Of a stretch of DNA of 64,000 nt, positions 56,555-64,000 are shown one piece after another. The stretch lies in assembly GCA_947447955.1 (NCBI GenBank), contig CANFLS010000001.1, positions 62,001 to 126,000 on the forward strand, in the 5' to 3' direction. Each line of letters begins with the position of its first letter. The first letter of the stretch is position 1. Source of the DNA: Flavobacteriales bacterium (GTDB lineage: Bacteria; Bacteroidota; Bacteroidia; NS11-12g; UBA955). Both the position numbers and the translations under genes were made by a program. The notes beneath the pieces are model-generated. The model did no database searches. It saw only the letters and a program-made list of their open reading frames with translations, and was not told the origin of the DNA.

Positions 56555-57700
56555 CTAAATGATAAACTTTGTAATTGCTTCATAAACATCTCTAAAATCA
56601 ATTTGATGTTTGATATATTCGTTATTCGCAATTTTTGTAGTTTCAAAAACATCTTGATTGAAGTTTGTAAATTCTTTCAAATTTCCTCCAAACAAATAAG
56701 CATGATTTGCTGTACCATGGTCAGTGCCAAGGTTAGCATTCTCTGCAATTGTTCTACCAAATTCTGTGTAAACAAAAACTAACGTATCATTCCAATGATT
56801 GCTTTCGGTTAGTTTTTCTCCCAATTTTTTTATTGCCTTAAACAATTCCAAAGCAAGTGGTTCCAATCGAATAACCTGTTTGTGATGTGTGTCATAACCA
56901 GATTGCGTGATATTGTATATTTGAAAGGGTAATTCCTTTTGTATACATTCAGTTACAATTTCAAATTGACCATTCATGTCTTTGGCTGCGATGTCTTTTT
57001 TAGAAGCTTCCAGGCCCTTTAGTATTTTTGAAATGTTCTGATTATTAGAAATTGTTTGATAAATATGGTTGTACTCTTCTAATAAATTGTTGTTGTTTTG
57101 GTTTAACCATGCTTCTTGGATTTTATCAAAATTGGCAAATTCATTGTGACTTTTCCAACTTTGTCCATCAAATACATCTCCCTTGTCAAAAATTGTGTCA
57201 TCATCATTTATTAATAAAACCGGATTTGGATTCCATGCTGGTTTTAGTTTTTTGGCATCCATGAGTCTACCAACCCAACCTGTTTTGTGCATAGTTTGAT
57301 CTCCAACAACTGATGCTGTTTCCCACATATCGCTTGCGGCGAAATGTGAAAGTTTATTGTAGTCGGGGTAACCAATATTGGTGATAGGTAAAAACCAATT
57401 TTTTTGAATAAGTTCTGATAAAATTTGAAAGTTAGGATTTATGTACCAATTTTCTTTCCAAAAGATGCCTTGTTTTTTAAATGGTGCTTGTAAATTTGGT
57501 CTGAGTTTATTTAATAGATCATTTTCTTTTTGGGAAAGCATGTGGTAGCCGTCCATTCCACCTTTTAGTTGTACAATGATAATTTTTTTGCCATTAAATT
57601 GTACATATGAATTGTCTTTACAACTTTGTATAATTTGCGGAGCTAAAATCCCTAATGAAGAAACAAGCGCAGATTGTTTTATGAATTCTTTTCTATTCAA
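56555..57700 (-). CDS. DUF1501 domain protein
   Basis: NRKEFIKQSALVSSLGILAPQI, IIVQLKGGMDGYHML, VFVYTEFGRTIAENANLGTDHGTANHAYLFG. Confidence 0.9.
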   Translation of the reverse strand: MNRKEFIKQSALVSSLGILAPQIIQSCKDNSYVQFNGKKIIIVQLKGGMDGYHMLSQKENDLLNKLRPNLQAPFKKQGIFWKENWYINPNFQILSELIQKNWFLPITNIGYPDYNKLSHFAASDMWETASVVGDQTMHKTGWVGRLMDAKKLKPAWNPNPVLLINDDDTIFDKGDVFDGQSWKSHNEFANFDKIQEAWLNQNNNNLLEEYNHIYQTISNNQNISKILKGLEASKKDIAAKDMNGQFEIVTECIQKELPFQIYNITQSGYDTHHKQVIRLEPLALELFKAIKKLGEKLTESNHWNDTLVFVYTEFGRTIAENANLGTDHGTANHAYLFGGNLKEFTNFNQDVFETTKIANNEYIKHQIDFRDVYEAITKFII

Positions 57701-59046
57701 TTGAATTGATAGCTAGGGTGGGTAATTAATTTACTTAACTCAGTTTGATTGTTGGTTATTTGTAGCCAATTTTGAGTGGATATTTGATTAGCTTCAATTG
57801 TTTCTTCAAAATGATTTTGGTTGAAAGAAATTTCATGGTCGAATTTATATCCAAGCAAATTCCTGTTGATTAAGTGATTTTTTATTTTTTCTCCAAAGGA
57901 TTTCTCGCTGTGGTTTTTTTCTGTTTTAGATATAGCTATCATAACAGAAGGCAAAAACAACCTGTTGCTTAACTTATTGCCTTTTAGCCATGCTTGCCCA
58001 TTGGGCCATCCCCCTACGTTTTTTGGATGCAATGGAATTTGCCCAAATTCTCGGGTAATAAAATTGGTAGTTTCAGAAGTGAGTGGCCTTAATTCCAATT
58101 GCCTTTGAAATTGCACCCAAAGTTCAATGGGTGTTTTTACTTTGGTGTTTATTAATTCTTTACTACAGAACCATGGCTGTCTAATTAGGAAATTTATTAA
58201 ATCTAAAAAATTATAATTATGATGATAATAAAAATCTGCTGTTTCTTGAATGTGTTTTTCTGAAGGATTTTCAGTTAAATAGAATTTTAATACGGACTTG
58301 GCAATATGGTTTGCAGTTTGTTTCTGTTTTAAAATAATATCAATTACGTCTTCTCCGTTCCAGTTCCCTGTTTCATTGAATATGGTTTTTGGTGAAGCAT
58401 CAAAATGATTTTCATCGATGTACATTTTGTAAGGATAAGGTAAATTCCAAACATCTGGAATTACTGTTCTTCTACCCGTGAATGCCCTTGCTATTTCGTT
58501 TATTTCTTTTTGGTTATAATTTCCAATACCTAGAGTGAATATTTCGAGTAATTCTCTTGGAAAGTTTTGGTTTGGTGAATTTTTAGAAGAATGATAAGCA
58601 TTTAAAAATTTCATGGCACAAGGTGTAGAAGAAATGGCTTTTAGCAAATCACCAAAATTACCTAAAGCATGTTTTCTATAACAATCTAAGAGCAAAGTTT
58701 GTGCAAATGGCCAAATTCCTACACTTATGGGAATATGGTGGTTCCAAAATAAGGCAGCTTTTTCTCTAATTGGATTATCCAATTCCACCATTGTGTCTAT
58801 CCAATCAACCCTGGAGGCTGCATATTCCCAATTTTTCCGCCATTGATCTGTTGATTTTTCAACCCTATGTTTCAGTTTTTCACTAAAATACTTGGTAGAC
58901 TCAGAGTATTCAGGTGCAGTTTCAATAATCCAATGTTGAAGTTTTGCAGTATCAGAAAGCAATTCTTTTAAATCTGGATGTTCAAGCCATTCTAATTTAG
59001 GCCCAAATCCAAATCTATTGAGAATATGTATGTTTATTGGATTCAA
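57697..59046 (-). CDS. DUF1800 domain protein
   Basis: LNRFGFGPKLEWLE, FWNHHIPISVG, FPRELLEIFTLGIGNYNQKEINEIARAFTGRR. Confidence 0.9.
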   Translation of the reverse strand: MNPINIHILNRFGFGPKLEWLEHPDLKELLSDTAKLQHWIIETAPEYSESTKYFSEKLKHRVEKSTDQWRKNWEYAASRVDWIDTMVELDNPIREKAALFWNHHIPISVGIWPFAQTLLLDCYRKHALGNFGDLLKAISSTPCAMKFLNAYHSSKNSPNQNFPRELLEIFTLGIGNYNQKEINEIARAFTGRRTVIPDVWNLPYPYKMYIDENHFDASPKTIFNETGNWNGEDVIDIILKQKQTANHIAKSVLKFYLTENPSEKHIQETADFYYHHNYNFLDLINFLIRQPWFCSKELINTKVKTPIELWVQFQRQLELRPLTSETTNFITREFGQIPLHPKNVGGWPNGQAWLKGNKLSNRLFLPSVMIAISKTEKNHSEKSFGEKIKNHLINRNLLGYKFDHEISFNQNHFEETIEANQISTQNWLQITNNQTELSKLITHPSYQFN

Positions 59047-59127
59047 AAGTCATACGAAGTTATTAAATTCTACCATGTTATTTTATATAATTTACTAATT
59101 GATAAAAATTTTAATTAAACCGATTAA

Positions 59128-59136
59128 TTATATTTG
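59128..59136 (+). promoter_or_regulatory. Putative -7 element (TATATTTG)
   Basis: attatatttgaaccATG. Confidence 0.45.
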
Positions 59137-59140
59137 AACC

Positions 59141-60010
59141 ATGAAAGTTCTTCTTACGGGTGCAACAGGTTTTTTAGGTAAGTATTTGCTTTCTGAGCTT
59201 GATGCACAGGTCATACAAGTTGATACTGTCGGAAGAAATGTTGAAAATACCTTTCAATGTGATTTGGCCAAAGACAATTTTGAGTTGCCATGCGATGCCT
59301 TATGCGACATGGTGGTTCACAATGCGGGGAAGGCGCATCTTGTCCCTCAAAATGAAGCGGAGGGAAAGGTGTTCTATGATGTGAATGTGGGTGGAACCGA
59401 AAAATTATTGGAATCGTTAATGGCCCTCAAGAATAAACCCAAGTGCTTTGTTTTTGTGTCTACGGTGGCGGTGTATGGATTGGAATCTGGTGAGAATATC
59501 AATGAAACGCATCCGTTGAACGGCAATACGCCTTATGCGTTGAGTAAAATTGAAGCCGAGAAATTGGTGCGAGATTGGTGTTTAGAAAACCATGTGAATT
59601 GTGTGATTTTGCGATTGCCTTTGGTGGTTGGTGAAAATGCACCGGGTAATTTGGGTGCAATGGAACGTGCCATCAAAAAGGGATACTACTTTAGATTGGG
59701 AACAGGAAATGCCCGAAGAAGCATGGTAAATGCCGTTGATGTAGCCAAATTGATACCGAGTTTGATAGATAAAAATGGAATTTACAACATCACCGATGGG
59801 TTGCACCGAAGTTTTGCTGAAATGGACACTTTTTTGGCGCAAAAACATGGAAAGAACATTAAAAAAATACCCGTTTGGATGGGAAAATTGATTGCCAAAG
59901 TGGGTGATTTTATACCTAGATTTCCATTGAATTCATACCGATTGGGAAAGTTGGAGCAATCTTTAACGTTTAACGACGACAAGGCAAGGCAGGAATTGGA
60001 TTGGAAATGA
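59141..60010 (+). CDS. NAD-dependent epimerase (polysaccharide SDR)
   Basis: LLTGATGFLGKYLLSEL, VSTVAVYG, YALSKIEAEKLV. Confidence 0.92.
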   Translation: MKVLLTGATGFLGKYLLSELDAQVIQVDTVGRNVENTFQCDLAKDNFELPCDALCDMVVHNAGKAHLVPQNEAEGKVFYDVNVGGTEKLLESLMALKNKPKCFVFVSTVAVYGLESGENINETHPLNGNTPYALSKIEAEKLVRDWCLENHVNCVILRLPLVVGENAPGNLGAMERAIKKGYYFRLGTGNARRSMVNAVDVAKLIPSLIDKNGIYNITDGLHRSFAEMDTFLAQKHGKNIKKIPVWMGKLIAKVGDFIPRFPLNSYRLGKLEQSLTFNDDKARQELDWK

Positions 60011-60082
60011 TTTTTGTGGGGATGGGATTTATTTTGCCGAATGGCTTTGTTGAGAACAAAGGAATGGAGATATTTGAAGTAA

Positions 60083-61012
60083 ATGTTATTTAAAGAAATA
60101 ATATCGTTTGGAATTGGCATTCTCATCATCCAATTGTATTTTATTGTTGCCAAACGTTTTGGCATCATTGACAAACCCAGCGACCGAAGTTCGCATGTGG
60201 TGCCCACATTGAGGGGTGGGGGTATTTTGTTTCCTTTGATGTACATGTTGGTTGGAATTACAGGTGTTTATTTTGGGTATCAAGATATTTCGTTTTGGTT
60301 TGTGTTGGGTATTTTCTTGATTGCAACAATCAGTTTTTGGGATGATGTAGCCACGTTGTCGCCAAAGATTCGGGTAATTGTACATTTGTTGTCTGTAGCC
60401 ATTTTGATCTGGCAAACGGGTATCTATGAATATGGATTTTTGATTGTGTTGTTGTCCATCATTCTCATTATTGGAAGCATCAACGCCTATAACTTCATGG
60501 ATGGAATCAATGGCATAACGGCATTGTATTCGTTGGTGGTTGTGGGTAGTTTAACCTATTTGTTACCCGAAATGAGGTTGCAGTATTTGTTGGTTGCCAT
60601 CATTGTGTTTGCTATTTACAATGTGCGGAAAAAAGCGGTTTGTTTCAGTGGAGATGTGGGTTCGGTGAGTTTGGCCTATATCATTGCGTTTTGCATATCC
60701 AAATTGATGGTGAATACCCAAGAAATCAAATGGATTTTCTTGTTGGGCATTTATGGTATCGACAGCATTGTTACCATTTTGTATCGGTTGAAGCGCAAAG
60801 AGAACATTTTCAAACCCCACAGAACCCACTTGTATCAATATTTGGCCAATGAAAAGGGTATGAGCCACGTATCGGTTTCGCTCATTTACTCAGTTGCGCA
60901 AGCTTTGTTGAGTTGTGTGGTAATTACTGGGAATTTCGCAAATGCGTTAATTGCATTTGGAATTGCCTTGGTAATCTACTTGGCAGTGAGGCTAAAATTG
61001 GGTTTAGATTAA
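60083..61012 (+). CDS. Polyprenyl-phosphate HexNAc-1-phosphate transferase (WecA/MraY family)
   Basis: DKPSDRSSHVVPTLRGGGILFP, FWDDVATLSPKIR, NAYNFMDGINGITALYSLVV. Confidence 0.93.
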   Translation: MLFKEIISFGIGILIIQLYFIVAKRFGIIDKPSDRSSHVVPTLRGGGILFPLMYMLVGITGVYFGYQDISFWFVLGIFLIATISFWDDVATLSPKIRVIVHLLSVAILIWQTGIYEYGFLIVLLSIILIIGSINAYNFMDGINGITALYSLVVVGSLTYLLPEMRLQYLLVAIIVFAIYNVRKKAVCFSGDVGSVSLAYIIAFCISKLMVNTQEIKWIFLLGIYGIDSIVTILYRLKRKENIFKPHRTHLYQYLANEKGMSHVSVSLIYSVAQALLSCVVITGNFANALIAFGIALVIYLAVRLKLGLD

Positions 61013-62064
61013 CCCTTGGCTTTTACCAACTCTTGGTATTTAGCCCAAAATACCTTCATGTTTTTTTCGCGGTCTACAGTTTCATCAATCAATTTTCTAT
61101 TATTGATAATGGCCTGTTCGTAGTGATGCGGATTTTCTAAAAATTTCTCAATGGCATTTGCCAATGCTTCGGCGTTGTTAACAGGAACCAAATTTCCATT
61201 TTGATTAGGATGAATAAATGCCCTATTGCCAGGTAAGTCTGTTACAATTGGAAAGCAACCTGATGCCATTGCTTCAAACAACGATGATGATACTCCTTCT
61301 GTAGTTGGCACTGAAAGATACAAAGGACATTGGGTAAGTAATTTAGGCAATTCATCATTTTGAATTCTTCCTAAAAAGTGAATCAATTCAGACACGCCTT
61401 TGTCATTCGCTCTTTGTTGAAGTATTTCAAGCAAAGACCCCCCCCCCACAATATCTACCTCCAAAAGAATGCCTTTTGATTTCAAAATGGCGACGGCATC
61501 AATGATGTTCCAATGCTGATAATCTTCTTCTAGAGAGCGTGTAACAATAGCCTTTAATGGCAAAGGATTTTGCGGCAATTGATTTATTAATGTATATCCG
61601 CTTAAGTCTAAACCTTTGGCCAAAACCATAATGTTATTTGGATTGGCTCCTGATTTTAGCATAGCCGGAACCATGGCATGTCCCCAAGCATGAATTAGGT
61701 CAACCCTTGTATATACCAATCTTTGTAGAATACTTTTGTAATATTGAGAAATTCCAGTTATTGGATAAATATCAGAAATGCCTTGTTGGGCAACTATTTT
61801 AACTTTGGCATTTGTAAATAGAGCGAAGAAACCGTAGCTGGTGCTCCTTTCAGCAAGAACAATGTCGTATTTGGGCCCAAAATACTTCCCCCAAATTAAA
61901 CGAAAAATAAAGAAAATGGATTGTAGTGCTCTAATGAATCTATTTTTAATCGTTTTAATTTCGTCGGTGTCAATGACAATACCTGATTCTTTTTGAATCC
62001 CTTGAATCCAAGTTTGGGCATCGGCCCTGTAGGTTTCACCGAGAAATAGAATTTTCATACACAC
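61009..62064 (-). CDS. GT4 glycosyltransferase with an internal G10 tract
   Basis: LEVDIVGGGSLLEIL, TTEGVSSSLFEAMASGCFPIVTDLPGN. Confidence 0.92.
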   Translation of the reverse strand: MCMKILFLGETYRADAQTWIQGIQKESGIVIDTDEIKTIKNRFIRALQSIFFIFRLIWGKYFGPKYDIVLAERSTSYGFFALFTNAKVKIVAQQGISDIYPITGISQYYKSILQRLVYTRVDLIHAWGHAMVPAMLKSGANPNNIMVLAKGLDLSGYTLINQLPQNPLPLKAIVTRSLEEDYQHWNIIDAVAILKSKGILLEVDIVGGGSLLEILQQRANDKGVSELIHFLGRIQNDELPKLLTQCPLYLSVPTTEGVSSSLFEAMASGCFPIVTDLPGNRAFIHPNQNGNLVPVNNAEALANAIEKFLENPHHYEQAIINNRKLIDETVDREKNMKVFWAKYQELVKAKG

Positions 62065-62129
62065 AAAAATACAATAAATGTGGTTATCATCACATTCACT
62101 TACAAAATATGCTTGACTCTTCGTGAAGT

Positions 62130-63983
62130 TTAATGTGTTGTTGAAAAATATTTTTCATACCAAAGGCTCAAAAAGAAAATTTGTCTAACAAAAGCGTAGT
62201 TTTCTTTTTTGCCATTTTGGAAATCATTTTTTAATTGGGTAACATTTATTTGGCTCATACTTCCTATTTTGAAAAAATCCGATAAATGCATTTTATCGAA
62301 ATGTTCCTTAAAATAAGGTTGATAGAGCATGATATAATCCCAAGGAATACTTAAACCGATTTTTCTATGGTTTGTGATATATTGAGGTAATTTTTTTCCA
62401 ATGGAATTCATCAAAACTTGTTTCCCTTTTCCTTTTGTTGAGAAATATTCATCGGGAAGGCTAAATGCACCAGCTACAATTCGATAATCTTCAAAGGGTT
62501 CTCTATTTTCAATTGACGCACCCATACTGACTCTGTCATTTCTGTCGTTCAACGTTGGAATATGCGTAAATTGCTCCAAATACATTAATTGACGGAGTGG
62601 GCTATTAGGAAAATAGGTTTTAGCTTCTTTAAGTATTTCCAATCTGTAACTAGGCAAAAGGTTGAGACCACCAATATTATTTTCTTCCAAATCTTTGATA
62701 TACATGATATTTGCATTCATCATGATTTGAGATGATTCATTTTTGGTATACACATATTTTTGCATTTTACGCCAACGATCATCTTTTATGTATTTTGTTG
62801 GTACGTAGTTTAGCAGCTGCAACAATTTGTGCCGAAATTGATTGCCGTGCACTTTGTATCGGACATATCCTCCAAAAATTTCATCGGCTGCTTCACCACT
62901 GAGCAAAACGGAAACATCTTTTTTGGCTTCTTTAGACAAGCCGAGTAAATGAGGCTCTTGCACATGCATGAACGGTTCATCTGAATTGTAGATGGCCTCT
63001 TCTGTAAGTGCTGCCAATTGATTGTCAGTAAATTCGAAACTATGAAAATCGAGGCCTAATTCTTTGGTATATCTAGCGGCAATTTTTGATTCGTCGTGTT
63101 TTGAATCAGAAAAAGCAATATTCCAGGTACTTATATTCTTATATCCCAATTGACTTTGGGCATAAATAACTGAGCTTGAGTCTAAACCACCGCTTAGCAT
63201 GGTTCCTACTTTGACATCAGATACCATTCGGTAGTTTACACTACTTAAAAATGTTTCTTCAAACCATTGGTAAGGTTTTTCTATTGAGGGATATTTTTTC
63301 GCTTCCTCCCCGAGATGGTACCAACGGGAAGTTTGGGTAATTTGTCCCTCCGAATTAACGGCCATAAAATAACCGGGCAGAATTCTTTTGATTCCTTTGA
63401 AAATTGTATTTTCACCACTTACATGTCGGTAAAATAACAATTCATCAATGTGGGATTCATCAACGGCTTTCTCCATACCGTAAGCAAAAAATGCTTTGGG
63501 TTCTGAGGCAAAAGCAAACTCGGTATTTGTTTGAGCATAGAATAGGGGTTTAATACCCATTCTATCTCTCACTAGGAGTGTGGTTTTATTTTGGTGGTCG
63601 TAAAAAGCAAACGCCCAAAAACCAATTAATTTATGCAGGCAGTTCACTCCTTCATTGATGAGGAGTTGCAGTAGAACTTCGGTATCGGTTTCTGTTTGAA
63701 AATTGAAACCTTCTTGAACAAGTGCTGCTTTTATTTCTTGGTAGTTAAAAATCTCACCGTTAAAAGTAAGGGTATAGCGTTTGCATGATGAATGAAATGG
63801 TTGATTTCCATTACTTGATAGATCAATAATACTTAACCTTCGGTGAGCAAATCCAATATGGTTATCAATGTAAATTCCGGCAGCATCAGGTCCTCTGTGA
63901 ACCATAGAATCCCTCATAGCAATGAGTTTCTCTTCGTTAATAGGAGCTTGGTTTCTATTAATTATACCGGCAATACCGCACAT
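62130..63983 (-). CDS. asnB: Asparagine synthase (glutamine-hydrolysing)
   Basis: MCGIAGIINRNQ, HRRLSIIDLSSNGNQPF, GTMLSGGLDSSSVIYAQ. Confidence 0.95.
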   Translation of the reverse strand: MCGIAGIINRNQAPINEEKLIAMRDSMVHRGPDAAGIYIDNHIGFAHRRLSIIDLSSNGNQPFHSSCKRYTLTFNGEIFNYQEIKAALVQEGFNFQTETDTEVLLQLLINEGVNCLHKLIGFWAFAFYDHQNKTTLLVRDRMGIKPLFYAQTNTEFAFASEPKAFFAYGMEKAVDESHIDELLFYRHVSGENTIFKGIKRILPGYFMAVNSEGQITQTSRWYHLGEEAKKYPSIEKPYQWFEETFLSSVNYRMVSDVKVGTMLSGGLDSSSVIYAQSQLGYKNISTWNIAFSDSKHDESKIAARYTKELGLDFHSFEFTDNQLAALTEEAIYNSDEPFMHVQEPHLLGLSKEAKKDVSVLLSGEAADEIFGGYVRYKVHGNQFRHKLLQLLNYVPTKYIKDDRWRKMQKYVYTKNESSQIMMNANIMYIKDLEENNIGGLNLLPSYRLEILKEAKTYFPNSPLRQLMYLEQFTHIPTLNDRNDRVSMGASIENREPFEDYRIVAGAFSLPDEYFSTKGKGKQVLMNSIGKKLPQYITNHRKIGLSIPWDYIMLYQPYFKEHFDKMHLSDFFKIGSMSQINVTQLKNDFQNGKKENYAFVRQIFFLSLWYEKYFSTTH

Positions 63984-64000
63984 ATTTTCTTTGTAAATTT

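Noticed and set aside
56555-59046. DUF1501/DUF1800 pair as part of a new system
   Set aside because: This gene pair is a common conserved arrangement in many bacteria.

Overview
This is a Bacteroidetes-type chromosomal window; promoters match the TAnnTTTG -7 motif. It has two contrasting halves. (1) About 1-25 kb holds housekeeping genes (rbfA, ABC permease, pth, B12-binding protein, comB-like, enoyl-CoA hydratase, purQ, aroQ, SDR epimerase) plus small accessory genes (DUF433, DUF4143 ATPase, RES/Xre toxin-antitoxin, NTase/HEPN-like). The intergenic regions here are packed with two unusual repeat families. The first is R9, arrays of a 9-bp unit (GATTAGACA and variants) that often face each other as inverted ends around a recognisable core. 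The second is MH, a series of small triloop hairpins whose stems differ from unit to unit but stay self-complementary, separated by constant TAAAC/GTTTAG/GTCAAC words. (2) About 20.5-64 kb is a large surface-polysaccharide locus: Wza/Wzc, Wzm/Wzt, a pseudaminic-acid-like nonulosonate pathway, many glycosyltransferases, a Wzy/WaaL-like protein, ATP-grasp, acyltransferase, WecA-like protein and AsnB. It is nearly free of both repeat families beyond 25.2 kb. Also present are an IS4-type element with a 9-bp target duplication but a nonsense-interrupted transposase, an IS3 element beside an IS3 remnant, and a duplicated MBOAT acyltransferase module with different partner genes. The repeat families are the best candidates for an undescribed system. 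All calls come from reading sequence and motifs; no database search was run.
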